In this document: positions 22,750-35,151 of the stretch, one piece after another
How the letters are laid out: each line of letters opens with the position of its first letter
Position numbering within the stretch: the first letter of the stretch is position 1
NCBI GenBank assembly: GCA_011009095.1
Contig: VTPC01008288.1
Span: 1 to 64,000 of the forward strand
Source: Ignelater luminosus
Taxonomy: Eukaryota > Arthropoda > Insecta > Coleoptera > Elateridae
Direction of reading: 5' to 3'
Length of the DNA: 64,000 bases
Made by a program: the position numbers and the translations under genes
The notes under the pieces: generated by a model
The model's input: only the letters and a program-made list of their open reading frames with translations
Databases searched by the model: none
Told to the model about the DNA's origin: nothing

Positions 22750-25700
22750 TTCCTTATTAGGTATTAGCTTCTCGATGTACAGCTGAATTTGTCAATATCA
22801 TTCAGGTTAGGACACGGATATTAGAATCTATTTCTATGTCGAATCAAAGCTTGTGCAATCAATATAAATTTTTTCTCTGTAGATAATATGTAACATCATT
22901 GCACGTCAGACTTTTAGGTTATATTTTGCGTTACTTACTATTTAACACTAACTTCTATAATTTTAACTTGTATCCATCTGTTAGAAACAATAATTTTGAA
23001 TTTATTGAAATTCTCACAACTTCACACCTCAAGACATCTAAACACCCAAATATATCATTATAAAAAGATACATTTAAATGTCCATTTGGCATTTACAATT
23101 TATTAATCAAATTCAGATGTTTGAACTTGCCAGCTCTCCAAACTGCAACTTTAATATACAAAATGTCCTAAGAAAACTTTTAAATTCGTGTCTTAACTTT
23201 TATGAACAATAATTGACATTTAGGAACTCTAGACCTACTATATAGATTACTTAACAGTAATCAACATTTATCTTAAATAAACTGATTTAGATAAATATAA
23301 AGGTTAATGACCAGGTAAATTGCAAAAAATTGAAATTGCAGTTGGAATTGTTAATATCAGTGTTGCCAGGTTTATACTGTTACTTGAAAACCAGCTCTTA
23401 AATTTCCGTCGCAACGCTGTTATTTATAAATCAATATCAGAATGTTGGATTTTTTGACAAAGAAATTAATTAGCTTTTGTTCTAAAAAGTAGTTTTGAAA
23501 ATTATACTGATGAAAATACATCGATCATTTTATTAGTAATAAGTTAACAGTGTTTCGTAATCCATTAGGTTATTGATTGTTTAGCATTTTAAACGTAACC
23601 TCGAAAATTCCAACTCAAATTGAGGAAATCCCCGTGTAAATCACTTTTATCGGTTATGTTATGTACAGGATGATTTAAACTTGAGCTTGAGCAAGCGAAT
23701 CTTGCTTATTATAAAATATGGAACATAGCCATAGGTTTAAATTCGCACTTGTATGAAAATGATAATTTAAGTTTTGTGTTTCTAGCTACTTTTTATTAAA
23801 GATTTTACAGAATAACTAAGCATTTTTACAACAGTTTTCTATGGCTGATGCAGACTGTCAAAATCATTGACCGGTGGAGTTTCGGTTCTGTGGAATCATC
23901 ACTAGGTTCATCTCTTCTTGTGGATCCCATATTTGATTGCATTTTCAGTTTTTAAGTATTTTTGTTTTAGATCAGGTTAACTATGAACTACAATATATCG
24001 CTAAAATCAGTATAAGGTATCCTATCAAATGAGAGATAAGAAAGAACTGCACGAAGAATGTGAAATTCCATTTCTCAAATTCTTAGAAATAAAGCAGCTA
24101 GAAACAAAAAAGAATAAGTTGCCGGTTTCGCGAATCAATAACCGAAAGAATTTTAACTCAAACTTAACTTCTTTTTATCTTTATCTCTTATTATTATAAG
24201 CGAGATCGTCGCGCCTCTAAGCTCGAAGTTGAATCACTCCGTACTTATTCTGTAGTTTATTTGATTAATTAACAAAATATCTGGCCAAGCAAGTTATGAT
24301 ATCGTCGGTGAGGTTATGTTAGATCTGTTGAAGGTAACCCTGATTGGTTCACATGTGACAAGTTAACCTCAAATTTGGCTTGAGATTAAACATAAGCATA
24401 GAGCAACATGGAGGCATTGAAATCAACGCTTGCTTGACTAGATAATATTTTGTTAAACACCTGTCATGCCTAGAGGTCCTACAATTTTTAGTTATGAGTT
24501 GGGTCATGTGGAATCACTTGATTTCAAAAGCATTTGTCTTAATTTTTTTTACTTGTCAAGCAAATTATGAAACGTCAGATTTATGCGTATTTAGTTCAGA
24601 TTTTAGTAATAATATTTGTAGATTATACAGAATTTCACGGGATTAATAATTTTTTATAGAAAATTCCAGAGTATTTCCAAACAGGAGCACTGTAATATAT
24701 GTCTCATCAGCATCTACAGATTTAACAGGTTTCAAGTATAATTAAACAAATATTTTAGTAGAATTTAAAAAATATATAGAAATCATAATTTCTAACCTAT
24801 AAATGTTAATTGTATAGGACCGTTATCGAGATAGCTCGAAGAAGTTTTCTTTTGGCGGTGTGAATTCATTTTTAAAAAGCTAAATAATTTTTTCAATCAA
24901 ACATAACCTAAGTTTTTAAAAATGACAATCTTTTACAGGTGATGAAAATGAAAGGGATTAGAAAGCTTTTAGGGATTTTCCAGAAATCTTTGTAATTTTT
25001 GTAAAACTGCGTAATGCTTTCATTCCGATAATTTCAAAAAACTAAATGTCAACATGACAAACAATTCGAAGTTGAGATTTAAAAAAAAACTGGTATTCCA
25101 TGATATCTGGTTCCAGCCAATCAGAGTGGATTATTAACATGTCCTAACTTTTCCTAACCATAGTGTGAAGAAGCTCTCTAATCACATCTAATATAAATTT
25201 GTTAAAGAATACATTTACATTTAGGGAATTGAATTGATTCGACTAATGAATCATACATAAACATAAAACCCTTCACCATATACACGAGAGTTTTTACAAA
25301 ATAATTTTTATAATACAGTAATTTTGTTTCTATGGTAACTAGCAACCAACCAGATAGCTGGTTGCTATGCGATGCCGTTACCGTATTTTTAAAACGTAGT
25401 ACTACGCTGAACAAAAAGCTATCAATCTGGGAAGCATTTTTAAAAGCATAGTTCTAATACCGAAATAGTTTCTTAAACACTTAATAACATCAATTTATTG
25501 TGCATTAGAAGAATTAGCAAGATTAAAAGTAATATCAATATGTTGTTAAAATTATCTGAACCCTATTCATTAAAGCAAACAACTGACAGTGTCAAGATTT
25601 CTGAATATTTCTTGACTGTATCCATTTAATGTAATTTCTTCATAGTGTGCCTAGAATTTGGCTACAAAAAGTTACTCAACGGTTTTAGGTTATATAGCAT

Positions 25701-27662
25701 TTGACAATTAAATTTCAGATAATTGTTGCATTTATGATTTTTAACAAAATAAAAATTCTAAATAAAGATAATATTTAGAAAATAGTAGAATTAAAAGTTT
25801 ATAAAACTGCTCATAATTTTAACCAACCGTTGACAGTTGTTTGCTAAAGTGAAAGAAGTTGACGTACACTTGACATTTTAAGGCGGTATTATGAGTTATG
25901 ACTTTGTAGATGTGCTCATAGTTGAAAACCAACATAATAATATTTATACACTCAGGTGCAAAATAAAATTCCTTTTGCATTTTACTTCCTTTTTTTTAAT
26001 GTTTGGTATTTTGCAATAAAAGACGACTACAGCATTTTAACTAAATAGCAGCGACTTCGGTGGCAATTGCCTTGAACTAAATTGGTGTATAAAGAAGCGA
26101 ACATACTCTAACTTTGATTAAACAGTACATACTGCTAAAGAAAACTCATTTAGGAAAATAAATCGTACGTAGGCCATTGTATTTCTGTATTTTGCTAGAT
26201 TGTGCTGCCATTTTTTTATCGTAAAACACCAAAACTCAGATTTACATATTAAAAAAAGAAATGAAAGAAATATTCGAAGCCCTAAGTTCATTTTTTATTT
26301 GCAATTAAAGATTAAATTGGAGTTATGCTTGCAAACTCTAGGCTAGGTTGTTATAAGAGGAAAGCACGCTGTGCTGCTCCAGATAACTAAATAAATATTG
26401 AATGACATTACAATTTACAAATCTTGAAAAAAAATAAATTTTAATTTTAATTTGAACTAATATGGAGCAAAGGTAATTCTGTATTTTATGTTTTCTGCAA
26501 CCTTAATTGAACTTCTTTCATTTGATTATAAAAATTATTATTACCATGAAGAATAAAACATATTTATACAATATACACTATAAATGCTGTATTGCAGTTA
26601 CGTGAATCAGTTATCACTGAATATTATAAGAAAAGTTAAATCTACCACGTTTGAACATGTAAAAGTGTAACACATTACCTAAACAACTGTAGCTACACCT
26701 ATTATATTGTAATATAACAGTTCTATTGATACTGGAAGTGAGTGACCCTGAGCTACCATAAAAATGGGTACCTAATTACAAACTAAACTTATGTAATCCT
26801 TTCCTTTTAAACTGATAATCTGTTTGAATTATAACAACTGGTTTCTATTCAGAAAACGTTTGGATAGATATTTTTTAGCAAGAAAGCATCGATATATTCC
26901 TATGTTTCTCCAAACTTTATTTTTTTCTCATTAAAACAAAGAATTAAAAAACCTAAGAAAAAGATTTCTTAAATCACAACAATTAATAATCGATATTGAA
27001 TATGTGTTTCATCACAGACTATCACAGATTACATCTGCAATCTTTATTATTATTATTTTATTATCATGTTCCCTAGGAAATAAAATTATTATATCGCGTT
27101 AATTAATTTTTCTCTTAAAATGAAATTGCTTTATTAAAAGTTGGAAACCACCTTGTTTCTCAGTGTAGTACATCAGTCGCTATCTCTCCAAAACAGTCAT
27201 GCATTACCGAACTGCGGATGTAACACCTCCCTTTAAGGCAGTATCAGCATACTGAACACTAGCCAATAAGACAAAAACTTATACAAAAAAAATATCAGAA
27301 ACTCAAAATAAATACTAAAATCACAACGTAAGTACAATTTCGTTAAGTGAAATTATGGTATAAAAATCTCACTAACACTGCCTTTCTTATCCTAAACAGT
27401 TTTTTTTAGCACCATCGAGAACATTTTATTTTAACTAACACCGTGTGTTTGCGAGATACAAATAAGAGTATCTAAAAGCAGACTTTTTTCCTTCTTAGTC
27501 TTATTTATAGGCACTCCTGTTGCATTTTTTTTAGATCCTCCTGTTACAATTGTTTTCTTTACATTAATAAACAGATCAAAGTTCAGGAGAATGATCATCG
27601 TAACTTATCTACCCTGTGTGGCCGACCACTAGTCAACCGGCTCGCCCAAGCCACTGGATACG

Positions 27663-27684
27663 ACGGTTACAAATTTGTAACCGT
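27663..27684. promoter_or_regulatory. 22-bp perfect palindrome
   Basis: ACGGTTACAAA is followed directly by its exact reverse complement. It sits about 1.2 kb past the proximal mamo stop, in what is probably 3'UTR or intron. A dyad of this length suits a homodimer DNA site or an RNA hairpin. I do not recognise a specific factor. Confidence 0.4.
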
Positions 27685-28084
27685 GTAGCGAAATAAATAT
27701 TCTATTTCTACGTTTACACTATTTACAATAATTATATTATATATGTATATATCTTTCTCTATTAAGGTATGATAAATATATCCTCTCTCACATAGGAAAC
27801 AAAAAAAAATTAGTTGATGAAAAACTTATGACTAAAAATCTAGGTGCTGATATAATATATTACTATCTGTATTATTGCTATATATATATTTTCATTTCTA
27901 TAATAAACAATCTCCATAAACCTAATAAAGGAACATAGAATGTCGCAGTATTGCTTTAGAGGATGGCACTGCGCTCCGGTCAGTGGTCAGCTTTGTAGTG
28001 CTTGATAAGAACGAGCAAACTATTTTTTGTATGGTGCAGTATAAAATTGCATTACAAAATAATTTAACTAAGACGGAAACAAAC

Positions 28085-28155
28085 GTACTACTCGCATACA
28101 CACATAATAATGCACGCACGCGCACGCAATATACACACGCACACGGAGAGAGAGA
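28085..28155. repeat. Mixed CA/CG/GA low-complexity tract
   Basis: ACACACAT, GCACGCACGCGCACGC, ACACACGCACAC and GAGAGAGAG follow each other. This is probable UTR or intron microsatellite sequence. The frames that cross it on both strands have the repetitive composition of the tract and are not genes. Confidence 0.6.
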
Positions 28156-28843
28156 ACAAGCATCGTGCAAACCTAAAATAACAAAGGAGGCATTGTTTAA
28201 AAAGGTAGAAAATACTTCCAGGGTCTATCCTAGTCCATCCCTGCACAATAATACTGCCAGGATAAGTTTACCTAAGTTATAAAAAAAATACCAAAAGAGT
28301 AGTAGTAATAATAATAATAACAGATATAACATAAGTTTGCCGGTGGTGGAATGCTAGCTCGTCTACATCCATGGAAGATCGTTACAAGATTTCACAACTT
28401 GTTTATCTAACATATATATACTCATATATGTGTATATTAATATAAATTAGTGTTTTCTATATCCGGCAGCCCGTAAAATCCACGGCCTCGCATCACAGCT
28501 TGCACTCCAAATACACTTAAATAGTTAATTCTATCACAGCTCTTACAGTTGCCCTTATTAAAAGAAGGTAGAAACTATAGCGCCCATTACTATAACTAAT
28601 TGTTGTTTTTTTAATCTCTAAGTTAAAAACGTTCGAAACGCTAAAATGAAGTAATGGCCACGCAACGCGGGCTGCCTGACGACTTTATCGCTAAACGTGA
28701 TTGCTAATGCGACAATTGTAATATAAAAATTTTGGTGAACAATATAGGTAATAATATATATATCTTAATAATATTTATAATTCGCTAGTATAGTACACAA
28801 GCTTAGCTATGAAGCGTTAGTCTAAGGAACTATGTCACGGGTA

Positions 28844-29443
28844 CTAGTGTGGACTCTCTTCTTCCGTATCTAACGGACTGGGCGACAAGAACTTCCGCAC
28901 ATACTTTGGGTAATGAGTTTTCTCATGAGCTTTTAATATAGTTGAACGAGAAAACGTTTTTCCACACAGGGCACAACGAAACGGCCTTTCGCCTGTATGC
29001 ACTCGACAGTGGTCCTTCATATGATGCCGAAGTTTAAACGCTTTTCCACAAAACTCGCACTTAAACGGTCGATCGCCCGTATGGACCGGCAAGTGGGCGA
29101 TAAGCGAACCCACGTCAGGAAACGATTTGCCACAGAATTTGCATAAAACTACACCGGCACCGTCGCCAGCCAATTCTAAATCCATAGGCGTTGGAGGTTG
29201 GTCAGTGGGATCCGGCGGTTCGGGATGAGCTGCCGGACCCCTACCGCTAAAATGGGACTCCATAAGATGAAGCGGCTCGGTTAAACCCAACGTTGCCGGG
29301 TGTTGAAGTTGTTCTCGGTACTTTAGCGTTTCTAAGCTGTGCGACAATATGTGTCTGGTAAGTTTGCTCTGATGCGGAAACGACGCCCCACAATACATAC
29401 AGGGATACAGCCGGGGGGAGCCGGCATCCCCACGATCCAGATC
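28844..29443 (-). CDS. mamo: mamo proximal alternative terminal exon: four C2H2 zinc fingers
   Basis: Encodes the last 199 residues of the shorter predicted isoform (465 residues in all). The acceptor is TTTGTTTGGTTGCAG before GAT CTG GAT, in phase 0, matching the linker exon 420 nt upstream. Finger 1 is YPCMYCGASFPHQSKLTRH. A linker rich in Pro and acidic residues follows, and then come three tandem fingers (VLCKFCGKSF, FKCEFCGKAF, FRCALCGKTF) joined by TGDRP and TGERP linkers. The tail is about 23 residues, with LSPSPLDTEEESPH before the stop. All Cys2His2 ligands are present. The finger set differs completely from the distal exon, so the two isoforms should bind different DNA. Alternative terminal exons of this kind are well known in insect BTB-zinc-finger genes such as lola, broad and fruitless. 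Confidence 0.9.
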   Translation of the reverse strand, partial: DLDRGDAGSPRLYPCMYCGASFPHQSKLTRHILSHSLETLKYREQLQHPATLGLTEPLHLMESHFSGRGPAAHPEPPDPTDQPPTPMDLELAGDGAGVVLCKFCGKSFPDVGSLIAHLPVHTGDRPFKCEFCGKAFKLRHHMKDHCRVHTGERPFRCALCGKTFSRSTILKAHEKTHYPKYVRKFLSPSPLDTEEESPH

Positions 29444-29863
29444 CTGCAACCAAACAAACTTACATCAACTTCTTGCTGTGTGCTCGTGGAATATCTGCCT
29501 ACCCTGTAACACTACTACAAGAAGTTGACGCTCATTTGTTTGGCTGAAGGCGTGGATGACTGACAGTGCTGCCCCTGCTCACCGAATACTCTACATATAC
29601 ACATATCTGCACAAACAGCTTTTATTTCCAAGAAACGAAAAATAAAATGTCCTAAGCCAAAAATGAATGTCAACTTCTTGACAGCGCATTCATAAATGTT
29701 TATGTACACTTAGCAGCACAGCTTTGTATTCATATTGTTTAATAATAAATAATGGAAAAGAAACTCACATAAGAACTAAACAAACATGTAACTAACTACA
29801 TACAACAGAGGTGATAACGATAAAAGAAAAAGTTTAAACAAAGGAAAATGGAACAACTCTTAC
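29444..29863 (-). other. mamo: mamo intron (linker to proximal finger exon), 420 nt
   Basis: It is bounded by GTAAGAG at the 29863 side and a pyrimidine-rich TTGCAG at the 29444 side. The only open frames in it are short and AT-rich. I see nothing else. Confidence 0.8.
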
Positions 29864-29959
29864 CGGATCGTGCGGATGTCTCGGATAATCGGAGGAACTC
29901 TCGCCGGTGCTTTTGTCATCTGCTGATCCGCCTCCCCAATCCACTTCTTTTTTTAAAGA
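29864..29959 (-). CDS. mamo: mamo linker exon, 96 nt, phase 0-0
   Basis: It is flanked by TTTTATCTTTTCAG and GTAAGAG and encodes exactly 32 residues. These begin SLKKEVDWGGGSADDKSTGE and end HPHDP, in frame with the BTB exon and with both finger exons. SLKKEVD fits a SUMO-type psi-K-x-E site (LKKE / KKEV), a feature common in BTB-finger repressors, but this is inference. The exon is too short to be found by open-frame length alone. It was located from splice signals and frame continuity. Confidence 0.85.
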
Positions 29960-31842
29960 CTGAAAAGATAAAATTGCTCTTAAAACCTTTTATGTAAATT
30001 CTAGTGTCTCGAAATAGTATTGTGATATTTGATCATTGATCTTTTTTAGTTTTTCTTTTAATGTTTTACTTTCTTTGAATTTATTACAAATTCCAAAGTA
30101 TTTTGCTGGTTTATACGTTTCTAGAATTTGTCGTTCAGCATAGACAATCAAGTCTAATGGGTTAGAAAAGCCTTACATTGACATACTTTCAATTATTATA
30201 AGGTGCCATTAGCATATTACATTTAAAATAAGATTTCTTATAAAAAGATGATTAATATAAAAATTTAGGTATTCTATGCTTAAGTCATGTGCATAAAGAT
30301 GAGAAATTCACAAAACATGTAAAAACCCAACAAACATGTTGTGTAAATACCAATACCATTGGCAGTTAGGATTTTAATGAATTGGTGACAACACCTTTTT
30401 CCACAAAATCACAAAACTCAGTTCAATAGGATAGTGCAACTTTACTAAAACATTTATAAAGTTTCTGTCGAAGCTGTTATGTTCACTCCATACTTTAATG
30501 ATTGATAACAATATACAGAGTACCTAACAATACTTTTTTATAATAAAAGTATCAACTTTAACTCAAATTTGTGTAAATTTGCTGAAATTTATAGTTCGTG
30601 TTTAAATTACAAAATTCAGAGTAGGCTCAAATAATAGCACAACTGTATTTGTTAACAATTCTAAAATCTAATAAGTCTTAAACGATCATTAAAACGTAAT
30701 TTTGATTATGACTCTAGCAGAAAAAATTATCAAAATTCAAATGATATTTTACACGCGAAAAGGGTGAAATTCATAATGGCCGCTGTGTGACGTCACTTGC
30801 AGGCAGGGTTAACTAGATAGAAAAAGTAAAAGGATACTAAATCAAAAATATTCAATATAGACTAAAACCTAAATTCATAGCCAGTTCTATAACTATTACC
30901 AACAAATTATTTAAAAATAACACCAAAAAATCACATAATTTTAAAAACAACTAAATTTTGTTTCAATTTCATACATTAAATAGTTATTAGGGACATTTCA
31001 TAACTTATGTTTCGATTATCTAGTGTCTTGAGATGGTTTATTTACAATGTTGGTAGCGCTGTTGACGCTGCCATTTTCGACGTTTTTAAAATTGGAGGTT
31101 GAAAATTTTAAATTTCAAACTTTAAGCTGAAACATCCAAAAAATATTCTAAAAAAATCGAAACGTTACTAAAGCAAAACGACGTATTTATAGATATTACA
31201 TAAAATTCGTGAAAAACAATTAACCGAAAATTCGACATACTAACATAACCTCATACAGCAATCAATGACAATATATGTGTGTAGATGACAAGCACAAAAA
31301 AAGCAAAACAAATGACGTCACACCAATCACAATAGCGTTTGCGATCACGTGAATTGTTCTAAATACATTCGTATATTTTCATTTCTAATTTTCGTCAATT
31401 ACATTCTGAATATATTTTTGGCTTTCATTTTATTAATCCATGCATTTCAAATAATGAAAAAACGATTAATATTCTTTAATTTAAAATGTTTGCATATTCC
31501 CTGTTGATTGCAGTTGTGAGATACAAAAATTCTAGGTTGTACTTCAAATGACAATGTTGGTACTTCTCAACTAGACTACCTTTATATCAATTTAATGTTT
31601 TTTGGTCATTTTCCAACTAGTACAAGAGCCACTGACAGAAAAAGAAGACCTGAATCCTAACTTTCTGGCGTTGTTACACATCGACGCAGAAAGGTATCTA
31701 GGTCCTCTGGTGAAAATCTCAATGAGCTAGGTGTGGGCATGCGCTCGTAGTGGAAATTATGAAAAAGTCTAGTTTTTCCACGAATCCTAACTATCTGGCG
31801 TTTATAAATTTTCGTAAAGTGACGAAATACAAGTACTTGGCT
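29960..31842. other. Start of the large mamo intron 3' part, with R1 copy B
   Basis: Non-coding intron sequence between the linker exon and the transposon cluster. R1 copy B occupies about 30670-31501. Beyond it, GAATCCTAACTTTCTGGCGTT (with one variant base) occurs twice, near 31650 and 31785, as a direct repeat. No further exon was recognised. Confidence 0.6.
30670..31501 (+). repeat. Dispersed repeat R1, copy B (most complete)
   Basis: The outer 5' part (about 30670-30800: GTAATTTTGATTATGA, AAATTCAAATGAT) matches only the minus-strand copy C. The core and 3' part match all copies. GTGTGACGTCACTTG at 30786 and the reverse complement of the 3' block (GTGTGACGTCATTTG) form an inverted pair, so TGACGTCA palindromes sit at 30788-30795 and 31313-31320. 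Non-coding. Confidence 0.75.
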
Positions 31843-32281
31843 CAGTGGCGGATTTACACATTTGCCGCCAGTAGGCTATTCAAATTTTGCCGTCCCTACC
31901 GACCTCTACAATTCGATACCCTAGTTCACAATCATATTAATTACAATTTTTTTGTCAATGAAATTGTAACTTTATGATTTGTGCACTATCGTCCTAATTA
32001 CACGACCATTTTCCCGTAATTAGTATGATGGTGAACTAGGGGATCGACGTATCATGTCAGTTACTAGATTATTTTCACAACCCAACGATTTAGTTAAGAT
32101 GATGAAACATGTTACCTGTTGAATTGTTTGTGTGAACCTAATAACATTTTTTAGGTATATAAATATGAATCTTTTTAATTTCCGTAAGACATAAAAAAAA
32201 ATGTTGGCCTCAAATTTGCCGCCCCTAAAATCTGCCGCCGTAGGCTCCAGCCTACTCAGCTTGTTGATAAATCCGACACTG
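31843..32281. mobile_element. hAT-type MITE with 8-bp target-site duplication
   Basis: Left tip CAGTGGCGGATTTA and the reverse complement of the right tip, CAGTGTCGGATTTA, differ at one base. The element is flanked on both sides by the identical octamer ACTTGGCT (31835-31842 and 32282-32289). An 8-bp duplication with CAGNG tips is characteristic of the hAT superfamily (established knowledge). Inside are a second inverted pair (ATACCCTAGTTCACAATCAT near 31917 and its complement near 32017) and repeated TTTGCCGCC motifs. It has no transposase, so it is non-autonomous. The duplication is still perfect, implying a relatively recent insertion. Confidence 0.9.
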
Positions 32282-32289
32282 ACTTGGCT

Positions 32290-34020
32290 GAAAACGTCAG
32301 AACGCTAGACATGAGCGGTTCCATGTAAAACCCGAAAAATCGCAAACGGAAAATGTCACTTATCGTACCCAATCGTAACCACTTGAAATTTGCGTCATTT
32401 TATCAGTCTTTTTATTCTAATTCCTAAAATCAAAACGCCAAAAAGACCAGTGTAGTCTTTGTTTCTTTAATTAACACTTTATGCAAAAAAGTTTAGTTGT
32501 TTCAGTTTTTTCCAGATTTTTAAAAAATTGTAAATATTAAGACTTGACAATTTGGTTGCGTATTATTTAAAGTTTGTATAACACGAATTTCGGAACGCCA
32601 GGTAGGTACGCCCCTCCTATGCCCAAGGGTGCCCATTCATTTGCAAAGTTTCATCCCCCAGATTGCCGTAAATCCATATTGCCCTGGTCATTTTATTAAC
32701 AGAAATTAGCAGTCATTTGTGATCGGAAAAATTAGGGTTAGATTAACGTAAGTAATGTTATTTTCTTTATTTTATAGCAATGTATGTTGAAAATCAAGAA
32801 TTCTTAAAAATTGATTCCTTTAACGATAGTTTTGAGTGTTATTTCGAACACGTTTTGAAGGCGAGTATTTTTCCGGTTTCTTTCATGCTTGTACTCTTAC
32901 TTCCTTTCGAATTCTTCTCTAAATAATCAAAACACTTTTTTAGTATTGACATGTTTAAAATTATTAGCAAGTTTACAATGCCCGCGTATTTCTACATGAT
33001 TGCTACCAGAGCAGTTACTTATAAAAAAGTAATTCATTATCATTACCAATTACTTTTAATAAATGCAATGTAATTACTTAGCAATTCCATTACTAACAAT
33101 GAGTAATGCCATTACCTATTACCAAGTAAATAATTGGTAAATGGTAAATCAATTGCTTTATATATTTGTTGTGTATTTGTATGCAGTGTCGGGAAAATTT
33201 TAGTCAAACTAGCGATTAACGATTACGATTAAAGATTTAATTGTTAATCATGACGAACGATTTACGAGTAGATTAATCGTCAATTGCATGAGACGATTAA
33301 CGGTTAACTTAACCATTAATTAAAAAAAACAATTAATGATTCCTTTAATATCTTTGTTGTACATTGTTAAAACTATTTGAATGTGGTATTTATTTTTAAT
33401 CCTGTCATTGAGCTTCCACAATATTCACTAACATTCTTGAAAGATAAGTGCCGTATTGCTCCGTTAACTAAATAACTTTGTCTTCATCTAAAACACTTGT
33501 TCGTTAATGATGACAAACTCAAACGTTGTGAAATATTCTAAAGACAAATTAATAAGTTAACATTTATCGGTTAAAGCACTGTGTTAAACTTTTTTGTTTT
33601 TCGAACCTTCGCGGAAACCTATTTAGCTTCCCTGGATCACCAATAAGAGAATTTTATGAAATATAATTATTTTAGCACTAAAATGTACGTAGTATTGTAA
33701 TTTACATTAGAAGAGACATGCCTGAATAATACTAATTTCCCGATCTCGGTTATCTTGAAAGAATAGCAAATGATTAGTTGTCAATTACTTAGTTCAACTA
33801 AGGCCACAACAATTAACGATTATTTCAATCATTAGTTGGTTTGATACAATTCTCAATTAGTTTAACGGTTAGTTATTTTGTACGATTAATGACTAATTCA
33901 ATCGTCAATCGTGTTATGTGATTAATTAATCGTGTTGGCGATTAGATTTTTAATCGTAATTTTTAGTTCATCGATTGATTAATTATTAATAATATTTATT
34001 ATTTCTATTTATTATTACAA
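32290..34020. other. Non-coding intron with TAAT/ATTA-rich blocks
   Basis: 32715-32780 matches 55738-55805 (GAAAAATTAGGGTTAGATTA block). 33000-33150 is made of degenerate GTAATTAC/TAATGCC units. 33205-33330 and 33795-33990 are dense in ATTAACGATT and GATTAATCG motifs, partly in inverted orientation. A CAGTGTCGGG tip-like string at 33185 could be the start of another hAT-like element, but no matching right end was seen. Confidence 0.5.
32715..32780 (+). repeat. Dispersed repeat R8, copy 1
   Basis: TTTGTGATCGGAAAAATTAG followed by GGTTAGATTAACGTAAG and a TTATTTTCNTTATTTTATA block, repeated at 55738-55805. Identity is unknown and it is non-coding. Confidence 0.6.
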
Positions 34021-34029
34021 TATCAACTT

Positions 34030-34960
34030 AAGCAACAGCAGTTTAAATCGAACATTACATGAAATTGGTTTTAAGTTTAAGGAAGATGACAACCGTCGAG
34101 TTCAAGTAGAAAAAACGGAATTTTCCAAAAAGTATTTAGAAAGTTCAAATTCTCCTCATCTACGATCAGTTACTTCTTTAGTGAAACATCGATTTTTGCT
34201 CATGGAAACCCAAACCCTAGTAAATCTTGGCAAGATACAAACATTGTAAGTGTCAAGAAGCCTGAAGGCTACAAAGGAAAACGGTACATTATTGTGCATG
34301 CTGGAGGTAAATCAGATTTTGTTGAAGGATCATCACTGCTGTTTGCTTCTAAATTTTTAAAGGAAGACCACCACGGTGAAATGAATGGCAACTTGTTTTA
34401 AAAATGGCTGGTGTTTACTTAATTATCTAGAATAATTTTCACTGATAGTAATGGACAATGCACCATATCATTCAGTTCTAGTGGAAAGACAGCCTATATC
34501 ATCTTGGCCTAAAGGTAAAATTATAAATTGGTCATCAAACACCAATATCTCACACGACCCAACATGCTTTAAAATCCATAGGCCTTTTAAGGCCCTCAGG
34601 AAAGAAAAACAATATGTAGATAATAAATAAGAAGCCATGGATGGACATGAAGTTTTGCGTACAGCACCTTACCATTGTGATTTTAATGCCATTGAATTGG
34701 TATGCGCATCTGCTAAAAAATGTTATAATGACAACATAGGTCGAGATGGTTATGGTGCTGATAAGACTATTGCAATGTGGAACGAAGCTTTAGGACAATG
34801 CGATGCAGAATTCTGGAACCATTGTGTAAATCATGCTGAAAAAAATATCAATGATTGGTATGAACGTGAAAAAATTCTAGATGTGTCTGTTAACCACATT
34901 GTAATTAATATCACAATGGACAACAGTGATTCAAGTTCTAATAATAGTGACAGTGGTTAG
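34030..34960 (+). pseudogene. Decayed Tc1/mariner-superfamily DDE transposase
   Basis: Reading across frames gives transposase-like blocks in order. They are KKPEGYKGKRYIIVHAGGK near 34258, a VMDNAPYHS catalytic block near 34450, and APYHCDFNAIELVCASAKK near 34665, the place of the last catalytic acidic residue (DxNxIE type). The C-terminal 107 codons (34637-34960) are still open and end in a Ser/Asn/Asp-rich tail. Upstream parts carry stops and frameshifts, so no active enzyme is possible. I could not find matching terminal inverted repeats. The closest relatives known to me are insect Tc1-like proteins with the same APYHCDYNAIE motif. The finer family is uncertain. Confidence 0.75.
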
Positions 34961-35151
34961 AAATAAGTAATTTCTTATAATAATTATCAGCAATAGTTAT
35001 ATTTTCCTAATTATGTTTTGCCAATTTTAAGGGGTATCAATTTCAATTACATAAGATATAAATAATTTAAGGATGCACATATCTATGTGTTAGCAAATAT
35101 TGCTCTATAAATACGGTTTGTAGAAAGTTTAACTTCTCTTTTTTTCTTATA
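34961..35151. other. Short spacer between the Tc1-like remnant and the pogo-like element
   Basis: No gene is seen. It probably contains the lost end of the Tc1-like element. Confidence 0.5.

Larger units (their letters stand above)
21633..28843. other. mamo intron and probable 3'UTR of the proximal isoform
   Basis: Non-coding. The part nearest the stop at 28844 (roughly 27100-28843) is less AT-monotonous than the rest. It contains a 22-bp palindrome (27663-27684) and a CA/CG/GA run (28085-28155), as expected of a long 3'UTR, though I found no canonical AATAAA close to the stop on the minus strand. 22588-22749 is a short R7 element. No other zinc-finger coding block was seen on either strand. 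Confidence 0.5.

Noticed and set aside
27922-28282. Frames over the CA/CG/GA tract
   Set aside because: Low-complexity peptides created by the microsatellite; probable UTR.
31750-31977. 75-codon frame crossing the hAT MITE boundary
   Set aside because: It starts in flanking DNA and runs into the MITE, so it is a chance frame.
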